Shown: positions 42,724-50,737 of the stretch, one piece after another
Layout: each line of letters starts with the position of its first letter
How positions within the stretch are numbered: position 1 is the first letter of the stretch
NCBI RefSeq assembly: GCF_030733545.1
Contig: NZ_JASHIU010000013.1
Span: 22,049 to 86,048 of the forward strand
Direction of reading: 5' to 3'
From: Oceanicaulis sp. MMSF_3324
GTDB taxonomy: Bacteria > Pseudomonadota > Alphaproteobacteria > Caulobacterales > Maricaulaceae
DNA length: 64,000 nt
Made by a program: the position numbers and the translations under genes
The notes under the pieces: model-generated
Told to the model about the DNA's origin: nothing
The model's input: only the letters and a program-made list of their open reading frames with translations
Databases searched by the model: none

Positions 42724-43395
42724 ATGCGTATTCTGATCGTGGAAGACGACCGCGAGGTCGCGGGCAACATAGGCAAAATGTTGCGCGAATCCGGACATGT
42801 GGTCGATATGGCCCATGATGGCGAGGACGGCCTCGCCATGGCGCGTGACGGCGCGTTCGATGTTTTGATTGTGGACCGGATGATGCCGCGTCGCGACGGC
42901 CTGTCCATGGTCTCCATCCTGCGTGAGGAAGGCGACAAGACCCCGGTGCTGGTGCTGTCCGCGCTGGGCGAGGTGGATGATCGGGTGGCCGGTCTGACCG
43001 CAGGCGGGGACGACTATCTGGTCAAACCCTATGCGCCCTCCGAACTGAAAGCGCGTGTGGATGCGCTGGCCCGTCGCCGCGATCCCGAAGCGCTGAAAAC
43101 CCGCCTGTCCGTTGGCGATCTGGAAATGGACCTTCTGGCGCGCACCGTCGTGCGTGGCGAGGAGGCGATCCAGCTTCAACCGCGCGAGTTTCGCCTGCTG
43201 GAATTTCTCATGCGCCATGCCGGCCAGGTCGTGACCCGCACCATGCTTCTGGAAAAGGTCTGGGACTATCATTTCGACCCCCAGACCAATGTCATCGACG
43301 TTCACATTTCCCGTCTGCGTTCGAAGATCGACAAGCCGTTCGAGACCTCCATGCTGCACACCGTGCGCGGAGCAGGCTATCGTCTCTCCGACTAG
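42724..43395 (+). CDS. OmpR-family response regulator linked to DegP
   Basis: The 223-residue regulator has a receiver domain (acidic residues 8-9, phospho-acceptor Asp 51 in LIVDRMMPRRDG, Lys in YLVKPYAPSE) and an OmpR-type winged helix (QLQPREFRLLEFLMRHAGQVVTRTMLL, VIDVHISRLRSKID). It follows degP with a hairpin in the gap and is followed by a sensor kinase. The direct repeat at 41081-41097 is the natural candidate target. Confidence 0.93.
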   Translation: MRILIVEDDREVAGNIGKMLRESGHVVDMAHDGEDGLAMARDGAFDVLIVDRMMPRRDGLSMVSILREEGDKTPVLVLSALGEVDDRVAGLTAGGDDYLVKPYAPSELKARVDALARRRDPEALKTRLSVGDLEMDLLARTVVRGEEAIQLQPREFRLLEFLMRHAGQVVTRTMLLEKVWDYHFDPQTNVIDVHISRLRSKIDKPFETSMLHTVRGAGYRLSD

Positions 43396-43416
43396 GTCAG
43401 AGCGGCGGGGGACACA

Positions 43417-44850
43417 CTGGACACGCAAACCCATAAAGGCTGGCGGGCGCCCGCGTTTCTGCGGACGACCGCCTTCCGCCTGACGCTGCTGTCTGCGGCG
43501 CTGTTCGCGTTGTCCAGCTTCGTGATCCTGGCGCTGGTCTATGCCGCGTCCGTCAGCGCGGCCATGCGGCGCGCCGACGCCTCGGTCTCCGCTGAAGTCT
43601 CTGAAATCGAAACGCTCTATGAAGAGCGGGGCTATCAGGGCGCCTATCGCTATCTGGTCCAGCGCTCGGTGGGCGGCGGCGAGTTCTTCTACATGCTGCT
43701 CGACCCGCAGGGTCAGCAGCTGGTGGGCAATATCTATGGCCTGCCCGAAGCGCCCACCGATCCGCAGGGGCGGGTGCGCTTCACCTATGATCGTCAGCCC
43801 GTGGACGGGGTGATCGACCGCGCCGAGGAGGGCCGCGATGCGCGCGGCCAGATCGTCGAGTTGGGCGATGGCTACCAGCTTTTCGTCGGCCTCGACGTGG
43901 AAGAGGAAAGCCGCTTCGTCGCCAATACGCTGAACTCGGTGCTGATCGCGTCGGGCCTGTCACTGGCGCTGGGCATTGTCTCGGGCGCGGTGGTGTCGCG
44001 CCGCTTTGCGCGACGTCTGGATGGCATCAATGAGGCGGCGCGCGCCGTGATGACGGGCAAGCTCGACACCCGAGCGCCGCGCACCTATTCGGGCGATGAG
44101 CTCGATGAGCTGTCGCGCAATTTCAATGACATGCTCGACCGGGTGGAAAACCTGATGCACCGCATGCGCACGGCGGGCGATTCCATCGCCCATGATTTGC
44201 GTCTGCCGCTGACCCGCATGCGCGGACGGATCGAATCCGCCCTTGTGGAGGAAGGCGATCTGGAGGCCCGCGAAGCCGCCCTGATGCAGGCGGTCAGCGA
44301 TGTGGACGAGCTGCTGAAGACCTTCAACGCCGTCCTGTCGCTCTCCCGGCTCCAGACCGGCGAGCGTCGCCGCGCCTTCGAACCCATCGATCTGGCGGCC
44401 CTGATGGAAGACATGTGCGAGCTCTATGAGCCGGTGTGTGAAGATACGGGCACCGAATTCCTGTGCGAATGCACGCCCGGTCTGATGCTGACCGGCGATC
44501 GTGAACTGATCGCCCAGTCCATCGCCAACCTTCTCGACAACGCCATCAAGTACACGCCTGATGGCGGCGCGATCGCCTTGCGCGGTCGCAAGACCGGCGA
44601 GGGGCGGATCGAGCTGTCGGTCACCGACACCGGCCCCGGCATCCCCGCCGAGGATCGCGACCGGGTGCTGGAGCGGTTTGTGCGTCTGGATCGTTCGCGC
44701 AATCAGCCCGGCGTGGGCCTGGGCTTGTCACTGGTGCACGCCATCGCCGAAGTGCATGGCGCGACGCTCAGCCTCGATGACGGCCCCGGCGCCGTGGACG
44801 GTGCGGGTCCCGGCCTCAGGATTGCTCTGACCTTTCCGAAGCGGAAATAG
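43417..44850 (+). CDS. Membrane sensor histidine kinase linked to DegP, probable CTG start
   Basis: The kinase has an N-terminal membrane helix, a periplasmic sensor (about 55-165), a second helix (about 170-195), HAMP, HisKA (SIAHDLRLPLTRM, His about 259) and HATPase (NLLDNAIKYTPDGG, GVGLGLSLVHAIAEVHG). In frame after the regulator stop there is no ATG, GTG or TTG before a TTG at 43510, which lies inside the first helix and lacks a ribosome site. A CTG at 43417 with GGGGGA at 4 bp upstream gives a full helix preceded by basic residues, so I used it (477 residues). Its 3' end overlaps the convergent membrane gene by 35 bp. Confidence 0.85.
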   Translation: MDTQTHKGWRAPAFLRTTAFRLTLLSAALFALSSFVILALVYAASVSAAMRRADASVSAEVSEIETLYEERGYQGAYRYLVQRSVGGGEFFYMLLDPQGQQLVGNIYGLPEAPTDPQGRVRFTYDRQPVDGVIDRAEEGRDARGQIVELGDGYQLFVGLDVEEESRFVANTLNSVLIASGLSLALGIVSGAVVSRRFARRLDGINEAARAVMTGKLDTRAPRTYSGDELDELSRNFNDMLDRVENLMHRMRTAGDSIAHDLRLPLTRMRGRIESALVEEGDLEAREAALMQAVSDVDELLKTFNAVLSLSRLQTGERRRAFEPIDLAALMEDMCELYEPVCEDTGTEFLCECTPGLMLTGDRELIAQSIANLLDNAIKYTPDGGAIALRGRKTGEGRIELSVTDTGPGIPAEDRDRVLERFVRLDRSRNQPGVGLGLSLVHAIAEVHGATLSLDDGPGAVDGAGPGLRIALTFPKRK

Positions 44851-45406
44851 GCTCGGCCTTGTCATGTCCGGCGGTTCGCAGGGTCTGGAACTTGCGCAGC
44901 AGGGGATGCAGCCGGAAGCCGAAGAGGAGCAGGCCGGCGCCAAATACAGAGCTGATGACGGCTTCAAACAATAAAGAAGCCAGGCCGGGCCTAGTTTGCA
45001 TCTGTAACGCCGTGTTTGGGTTTGCGGCGGCGCCTTCAGCAATTCGAGAGCGTATAACTTCAGTCGCGTATACAATAACGTCTGGAAGACTGTTGATCAG
45101 TGTGTTCGCACCAATCAGGCAGAGGCCGATTAGAACGAAATCCTGCGCCTTGATATCAGATTCTGCAGAGCTTTTTGTCTCTGGTAAAATGACCTTTGTG
45201 AGCAAACCCGAAAAGACCCATAGCGCGATCGCCAGAGTGATCGTTATGCCAAGCCCTATGAAGTTCTGAATTTCGTATGCGTTGTCCGAGATTGGGTGGC
45301 TCCTGCCGAATAATCGCAGCAGAGTGAAAAACAGATTGGGAAGAGTAATCGCTACCAGATACAGAGCGAGCAGGCGGATTGCCGCCACACAGAGATTTCT
45401 GATCAT
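44816..45406 (-). CDS. Hypothetical four-helix membrane protein with AT-rich codon use
   Basis: No family recognised. The 196-residue product has four hydrophobic segments (about 7-28, 48-68, 85-105, 150-172) and a charged C-terminus. A strong ribosome site (GGGAGGGGAATCC) precedes the ATG at 45406; the frame continuing upstream into glnE is not coding. Its codons are clearly AT-richer than those of adjacent genes (e.g. AAA, GAT, ATA), which suggests recent acquisition. It lies convergent to the kinase gene and divergent from glnE. Confidence 0.7.
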   Translation of the reverse strand: MIRNLCVAAIRLLALYLVAITLPNLFFTLLRLFGRSHPISDNAYEIQNFIGLGITITLAIALWVFSGLLTKVILPETKSSAESDIKAQDFVLIGLCLIGANTLINSLPDVIVYATEVIRSRIAEGAAANPNTALQMQTRPGLASLLFEAVISSVFGAGLLLFGFRLHPLLRKFQTLRTAGHDKAEPISASERSEQS

Positions 45407-45496
45407 GGATTCCCCTCCCAAGTGAATCAGACGGTAGGGGATGCTGAACCGCCTCGCAATCTTGCAGCAGCCCGCAACGCTCTGCACTCTGCGCCC

Positions 45497-48376
45497 ATGA
45501 CCGCGCCCCTCAAAGACCGCATCACCAAGCGCCTGCCCAATATTGCGCCCGACCGCGCCCGGCGGGCCCGGGACCGTATAGGCGCAGCGGTGTTTGACGC
45601 CTGGGGCGAGGGGGCGGATTTCCTGGATGGCGTATTCGCGGCGGCGCCCTATCTGGCGCGCACGGCGGCGCGTCGCGCCGACACGCTGAGTGAGCTTGCC
45701 ACGACCAGCCCCGAAGACCTGATCGTGCGCTTGTGCGAGACCGCGCGGGAGGCGGCCACGCTGGAGGATGAGGCCGAGGTGATGGCCGTATTGCGCCGGG
45801 CCAAGCTCGACCTGCATCTGGTCACTGCGCTGGCGGATCTGGCCGGGGCGTTCAGCCTGAAAGAGGTGATGGCGGCGCTGACCGATTTCGCCGACGCGTG
45901 CGTACAAGCGAGCCTGGCCAGCGCGGCGCGCAGCTATGGCGTCGAGGTGAGCGATCCGCTCAATCCGCTGCCGGGCTATTTCGTGCTGACCTTGGGCAAG
46001 CACGGCACGCGCAGCCTGAATTTCTCCTCCGACATTGATCTGGTGATCGCCTACGAGCCCGACATCGCCGAGGCGCCGCAGGGCAAGGATCCGCTCAAGC
46101 TGTTCTCGCGCATCGCCCAGAAGCTCAGCAATATCCTTCAGGACGCGACCGCAGACGGCTATGTCTTCCGTGTCGATCTGCGCCTGCGCCCGGACCCGGG
46201 CTCCACCCCGGTCGCGGTCAGCGCCAACATGGCGCGGCACTATTTCGAGGCGGTGGGCCAGAACTGGGAGCGGGCGGCCTATGCCAAGGCGCGCGTCTGT
46301 GCGGGCGACCGGGCGGCGGGCGAGGGCTTTTTGAAAGACCTCAACCCCTTCATCTGGCGACGGACCATGGACTTCGCCGCGGTTGAGGATATCCGCGCCA
46401 TCGCCAAGCAGATCCAGGCGGTGGGCAAGCGCGCCGAGGTGCGGGCGGCGGGCCATGACGTGAAGCTGGGACGGGGCGGCATTCGCGAGATCGAGTTCTA
46501 CGCCCAGTGTCTGCAGCTGGTGTTTGGCGGACGCATGCCGGTCCTGCGCGCGCCGGGCACCATTGACGCCCTGGCCGCGCTCGCCGCTCATGATCTTATT
46601 GAATCAGAAGAAGCCGAAGCGCTGACCGCCTATTACATCGCCCTGCGCGATGTGGAGCACCGCATCCAGATGCTCGAGGATGAGCAGACCCAGACCCTGC
46701 CGCTTCAATCCGAAACGCGCCGCGCCGTGGCGGCGCTGTCAGGCTCGGATGATCTCAGCGATTTTGATGCCCGGATGACGGCGCTGTTCGGGGCGGTGCA
46801 TGCGGCGTTCTCGGCCCAGTTCGGCGAGGGGGAAAGCCTCGCCACTGAAGCAGGCAGCCTGGTGCTGACCGGCGTCGAGCCCACGCCTGATACCCGCGAA
46901 ACGCTTGATCGTCTGGGTTTTTCCCAGCCCGACCGGGTCTGGGAGCGGCTGGCGGGCTGGGCGGCGGGTCGCGCCCGCGCCGCGCGTACCGAACGCGCCC
47001 GGCGCCTGTTCTCCCGGTTTGCGCCGCGCCTGATCGAAGCGCTGTCGGCCACTGGAGATCCGGACGCCGCCTTCACCCGGTTTTCGACCTTTTTTGAAGG
47101 CCTGCCCAGCGGCGTGCAGCCCTTGTCCTTGCTGGTGAACCAGCCGGTCCTGGCGCGCGAATTGATCGCCATGCTGGGCCTGGCGCCCCGTTTGGCGGAA
47201 ACGCTGGCGCGGCGCCCGGCGCTTCTGGACACCTTGCTCGACCCGGCCTTCGCCCGGCCCTTGAGCGAAGACCCGCCCGCCTATCGCATCGAACGCTTTT
47301 CGGGCCTGGATGCGATGGAGTATGAGCTCGCGCTCAACGCCGCCCGGCGTCTGGCGCGGGAAGAGAAGCTCCGCATTGGCGGGCAGCTCCTGTTGGGCCG
47401 TGCGCGCGCGCAGGATGCCGGTCAGGCCTATGCCGATCTGGCGGACGCATCCCTGGCCGCGATGGCGCAGGCGGCGGTCCGGGAGATGACGGTGCGCCAT
47501 GGCCCGCCGCCCGGCGATTGGGCGGTTCTGGGGCTGGGCAAGCTGGGCGGGCGGGAGCTGACGGCGACCTCGGATCTCGACATCATGCTGGTCTATGACC
47601 CCACGGCGGAGCAGTCTGACGGCAAGCGACCGCTCGGGGCGCAAACCTGGTTCATCCGCTTCACCCAGCGTCTGGTCTCGGCCCTGTCGGCGCCGACTGA
47701 AGAGGGCGAACTTTATGAAGTCGATCTCGCCTTGCGTCCGTCTGGCTCGGCGGGGCCGGCGGCAGTCAGCCTGTCGCGGTTCAAGGAGTATTATCAGACG
47801 TCCGAAGCCTGGACCTGGGAACGCATGGCGCTCACCCGAAGCCGTATCGTGGTGGAGGGAGGGCTCGCCAGCGCGCTGGACGCCGCCATCCACACCGTCA
47901 TCGGCGCGGCGGGCTCGGCTGAGATGCTGCGCGCGGATGCGGCGGACATGCGCGCGCGTCTGGAACGGGACCGGCCCGCACGCTCCTTCTGGGACCTCAA
48001 GCTGCGCCCCGGCGGTCTGATCGATATCGAGTTCATCGCCCAGATCGGCCAGCTGGTTCAGGGCGAACGGCTGGGCGCGGACACCTCCGGCGCGATTGAT
48101 CGCCTGTGCCAGGCCGGATGGCTCTCAGCGGGCGATGCGTGCGTGCTGCGCGACGCGCATGAGCTGTACAGTGATCTGACCCAGATCCTGCGCGCCGCCC
48201 ATGGCGCGGACTTTGACCCGGACAAGGCGAGCGATCCTTTCGCCCGGCGGATTTGCCAGGCCGCCCATTGCGAGGATCTGGGCTGCACCGCCGATCGGGT
48301 CGACGATACGGCGCGCAAGGTGCGCGCCATTTTCGAGCGCTATGTCGGGCCGGTCAGACCCCGTCCGACGGAATAG
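45497..48376 (+). CDS. glnE: Glutamine synthetase adenylyltransferase/deadenylase
   Basis: The 959-residue enzyme controls glutamine synthetase by adding and removing AMP under nitrogen signals (PII). It has two nucleotidyltransferase domains, each with the G-x4-SD-x-D pattern: LGKHGTRSLNFSSDIDLVIAY (N-terminal, deadenylylation) and LGKLGGRELTATSDLDIMLVY (C-terminal, adenylylation). The helical GlnD-PII-linker parts lie between and after. I took ATG 45497 (MTAPLKDRITKRL) and not the longer frame from 45422. Confidence 0.96.
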   Translation: MTAPLKDRITKRLPNIAPDRARRARDRIGAAVFDAWGEGADFLDGVFAAAPYLARTAARRADTLSELATTSPEDLIVRLCETAREAATLEDEAEVMAVLRRAKLDLHLVTALADLAGAFSLKEVMAALTDFADACVQASLASAARSYGVEVSDPLNPLPGYFVLTLGKHGTRSLNFSSDIDLVIAYEPDIAEAPQGKDPLKLFSRIAQKLSNILQDATADGYVFRVDLRLRPDPGSTPVAVSANMARHYFEAVGQNWERAAYAKARVCAGDRAAGEGFLKDLNPFIWRRTMDFAAVEDIRAIAKQIQAVGKRAEVRAAGHDVKLGRGGIREIEFYAQCLQLVFGGRMPVLRAPGTIDALAALAAHDLIESEEAEALTAYYIALRDVEHRIQMLEDEQTQTLPLQSETRRAVAALSGSDDLSDFDARMTALFGAVHAAFSAQFGEGESLATEAGSLVLTGVEPTPDTRETLDRLGFSQPDRVWERLAGWAAGRARAARTERARRLFSRFAPRLIEALSATGDPDAAFTRFSTFFEGLPSGVQPLSLLVNQPVLARELIAMLGLAPRLAETLARRPALLDTLLDPAFARPLSEDPPAYRIERFSGLDAMEYELALNAARRLAREEKLRIGGQLLLGRARAQDAGQAYADLADASLAAMAQAAVREMTVRHGPPPGDWAVLGLGKLGGRELTATSDLDIMLVYDPTAEQSDGKRPLGAQTWFIRFTQRLVSALSAPTEEGELYEVDLALRPSGSAGPAAVSLSRFKEYYQTSEAWTWERMALTRSRIVVEGGLASALDAAIHTVIGAAGSAEMLRADAADMRARLERDRPARSFWDLKLRPGGLIDIEFIAQIGQLVQGERLGADTSGAIDRLCQAGWLSAGDACVLRDAHELYSDLTQILRAAHGADFDPDKASDPFARRICQAAHCEDLGCTADRVDDTARKVRAIFERYVGPVRPRPTE

Positions 48377-48450
48377 ACGCTCGCCGCCCGTACCAAGACC
48401 ATGAGCGAGGGAGACAACAAGCCCCCGCCGGGATACAGGAGATTGGTACG

Positions 48451-48987
48451 ATGAAGAGACTTCTGAGCGCTGCTGCAGCGATGATGGTTCTGGGTTCGGG
48501 CGCCGCGCTGGCCCAGCCGATGGGCTTTGACGGACACGGCGCGCGCGGTCAGGGCCATCATGAACGTGGCCATGGTCGTGGCGGAATGCGCGGTCTGCGC
48601 ATACTGGAAGCGGCGGACCTGAACGGCGACAACACCGTCAATCGCGCCGAGATCGAGACGCTGCAAGCGGAAGAGTTCGCCTGGCGCGATCGCAATGGCG
48701 ACGGCTTTCTGGACCAGGCGGACGCCTCGCCGATGCGGATGCGCATGATGGCGCTGCGCGAAGACCGCCCCAACCGCCGCAACGCCCGTCGGGGCGAAGG
48801 CCGGGGGTTTGACGCGGATGAGGATGGACGCGTGTCCGCCGATGAATTCATGATGCGGTCAGGCCGCATGTTCGAACGTCTGGACGCCAACTCTGATGGG
48901 GCGGTATCCCCCGATGAGCTCGACGCTCACATGCAGGCGCGTGCGGAACGCCGCGAGGCGCGTCGTGCGCCCTGGTGGCGCGACTAA
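48451..48987 (+). CDS. Secreted EF-hand protein
   Basis: The 178-residue product has a signal peptide (about 1-22), a His/Gly-rich stretch (GHGARGQGHHERGHGRGG) that could bind metal, and four EF-hand-like loops: DLNGDNTVNRAE, DRNGDGFLDQAD, DADEDGRVSADE and DANSDGAVSPDE. Calcium or other metal binding in the periplasm is likely. It starts a group with an ECF sigma factor, an anti-sigma-like protein and a periplasmic metal sensor-like protein. Confidence 0.88.
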   Translation: MKRLLSAAAAMMVLGSGAALAQPMGFDGHGARGQGHHERGHGRGGMRGLRILEAADLNGDNTVNRAEIETLQAEEFAWRDRNGDGFLDQADASPMRMRMMALREDRPNRRNARRGEGRGFDADEDGRVSADEFMMRSGRMFERLDANSDGAVSPDELDAHMQARAERREARRAPWWRD

Positions 48988-49006
48988 GCGATAAGGAAGG
49001 CCGCGC

Positions 49007-49660
49007 GTGTCTCGTCCCGTCCTCAAGGTCATAGACGGCTCCCCCCGCCGGACAGGCGGGGGCGAGGAAGCGCGCGCGGCTGACGCCCGGCTGGCCGCCG
49101 GCGTCGCCCAGGGCGAGGCCGGCGCCATTCGTGCGCTGACGCAAAGATGCCTGCCGCGGGTGCACGGCGTGGCGGCGCGACTTCTGGGAGATCGCGAGGA
49201 AGCCGAGGATGTGGCGCAGGAAACCTTCGTGAAGGTCTGGCGCAAGATCGCGCTCTATGACCCGGACAAGGCGCGGCTGGAGACCTGGGTGACGCGGATC
49301 GCCATGAATGCCTGCTATGATCGCTTGCGCAAGAAGCGTGAGACCCAGATCAGCGAGGATGCGCCCGAGCGGGCGGATGGCGCGGCGAGCGCCGAAAGCC
49401 GGCTGACGGGCGAGGATGCCCTGAGCCGGGTGAGGGCGGCGGTCGCGGCCCTGCCGGAGCGGCAGAAACTGGCCCTGCAATTGTGCCATTTCCAGGACCA
49501 TACCAATATCGAGGCGGCCCAGATCATGGAGGTGAGCGTGGAAGCGCTGGAATCCCTTCTGGCGCGGGCGCGTCGGGCTCTGAAGGCCCAGCTGGCGGCG
49601 GACCGTGACGAGTTGATCGCCGATGCGGCCGGACTGCACGGATCGGGGAAAGAGATATGA
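49007..49660 (+). CDS. ECF-type RNA polymerase sigma factor
   Basis: The 217-residue product has sigma region 2 (TQRCLPRVHGVAARLLGDREEAEDVAQETFVKVWR, about 45-80) and region 4 (AALPERQKLALQLCHFQDHTNIEAAQIMEVSVEALESLLARARRALK). The start is GTG with AAGGAAGG upstream. It directs a small regulon, probably envelope or metal stress. The downstream gene overlaps by 4 bp and encodes a membrane protein that could be its anti-sigma factor. Confidence 0.92.
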   Translation: MSRPVLKVIDGSPRRTGGGEEARAADARLAAGVAQGEAGAIRALTQRCLPRVHGVAARLLGDREEAEDVAQETFVKVWRKIALYDPDKARLETWVTRIAMNACYDRLRKKRETQISEDAPERADGAASAESRLTGEDALSRVRAAVAALPERQKLALQLCHFQDHTNIEAAQIMEVSVEALESLLARARRALKAQLAADRDELIADAAGLHGSGKEI

Positions 49661-50076
49661 GCGAGACAGACACCATGAACCCGGACCGGTTTGCCGAACT
49701 GGCCGACGCCTATGGCGGGGATGTGTCGCGCTGGCCCGGTGACGAGCAGGCGCGCGCCCGGGCCTTCATGACGACTGACCCGGACCAGGCGCAGGCGCTT
49801 CTGGACGAGGCGGCGGCGCTGGACGCCTTGCTGGACCTTGATGAGATCGCGCCGCCATCGCCCGCGCTTTACGAGACGGTTGCGGCGTCCGGCATTCGAC
49901 GCGCCTTTGCGCCGCCGCGCTGGGCCGGGATCGCTGCGGCCATCGCCCTGATGTGCGGTGCGGGAACCGGTTGGTTGGGCGCCCAGATGAAGACCCAACC
50001 GAACCACGATGCCTTGTACGCCAACGCGTTTTCGGTTCTATCCGAAACCGAAACCCTGTTTGAGGACGGCTCATGA
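49657..50076 (+). CDS. Probable membrane-anchored anti-sigma factor
   Basis: The 139-residue product has a soluble N-terminal part (FAELADAYGGDVSRWPGDEQARA) and one membrane helix (about 90-110, IAAAIALMCGAGTGWLG). It overlaps the sigma gene by 4 bp. No ZAS His-x3-Cys-x2-Cys motif is present, so it is not a typical ZAS anti-sigma factor; assignment rests on position and topology. Confidence 0.65.
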   Translation: MSETDTMNPDRFAELADAYGGDVSRWPGDEQARARAFMTTDPDQAQALLDEAAALDALLDLDEIAPPSPALYETVAASGIRRAFAPPRWAGIAAAIALMCGAGTGWLGAQMKTQPNHDALYANAFSVLSETETLFEDGS

Positions 50077-50699
50077 ACCGGATCAATATCTGGATCGCCC
50101 TGCTGCTGGTGTCAGTTCTGCTGAACGGACTGCTGATCGGGTCGAGCGCGCATCGCTGGTTTCATGATGACGGCCCTTCGCGCGCCGCGATCCGGGCGGA
50201 CGCCGCCGATGCCGCGAGTGTGAAGGGCTTTGAGCCGCGCAGCTTTTTCCGGGCGGTTCCGGAAGAATACCGTCGCGCGCTCTTTGAGCGTATGGCGCCC
50301 TCGCGCGACGAGGTTTACGCCCTCATGCGCGATCTGGGCGACAAGCGCCGCGCCGTGCGCGATGTGCTGACAACCGAGCCCTATGACCCCGAAGCTGCCG
50401 CCTTGGCCCTGACCGAGGCGCGCGAAGCGCGGGCGCGACTGGAGCAACGCACCGAAGCGCTGATCCTGGACGCGGCCGGCATTCTGCCGGCGGATGTGCG
50501 TCGGGACGCCTTTGACCGGGCGCTGACCCGGCGTCATGACCGGGACCACAGCCGCGATGGCGAACGGGGGCGCTCACACGATCATGAGGGGCGTGACGAT
50601 GAGCGCCGGCGTCATGAGATGCAGGGGGGCGAGGGTGATGACACGCGCGATTCCGACGCGTCTCCGCCCGACGCGGCGCCGCGACCGGACCTGTTCTAG
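50073..50699 (+). CDS. Periplasmic heavy-metal-sensor-like protein (CnrX/Spy-like)
   Basis: The 208-residue product has an N-terminal membrane anchor (about 5-24) and a helical periplasmic domain (FRAVPEEYRRALFERMAPSRDEVYALMRDLGDKRRAV), as in periplasmic metal sensors and Spy/CpxP-type chaperones. The C-terminal 60 residues are very rich in His, Asp and Arg (HDRDHSRDGERGRSHDHE), which may bind metal. It overlaps the anti-sigma-like gene by 4 bp. A signalling role with the sigma factor is an inference. Confidence 0.78.
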   Translation: MNRINIWIALLLVSVLLNGLLIGSSAHRWFHDDGPSRAAIRADAADAASVKGFEPRSFFRAVPEEYRRALFERMAPSRDEVYALMRDLGDKRRAVRDVLTTEPYDPEAAALALTEAREARARLEQRTEALILDAAGILPADVRRDAFDRALTRRHDRDHSRDGERGRSHDHEGRDDERRRHEMQGGEGDDTRDSDASPPDAAPRPDLF

Positions 50700-50737
50700 C
50701 AAGCCAGCGGTGTCGGGATCGCCGATAGGCGCCGGGG

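Noticed and set aside
41236..43434. Long minus-strand open frame (732 codons) opposite degP and its regulator
   Set aside because: Shadow of two clear genes; no motif, no ribosome site and low-complexity composition.
45407..46591. N-terminal extension of the membrane protein gene at 44816-45406
   Set aside because: The extension runs antisense into glnE and lacks protein-like composition; the ATG at 45406 has a strong ribosome site.
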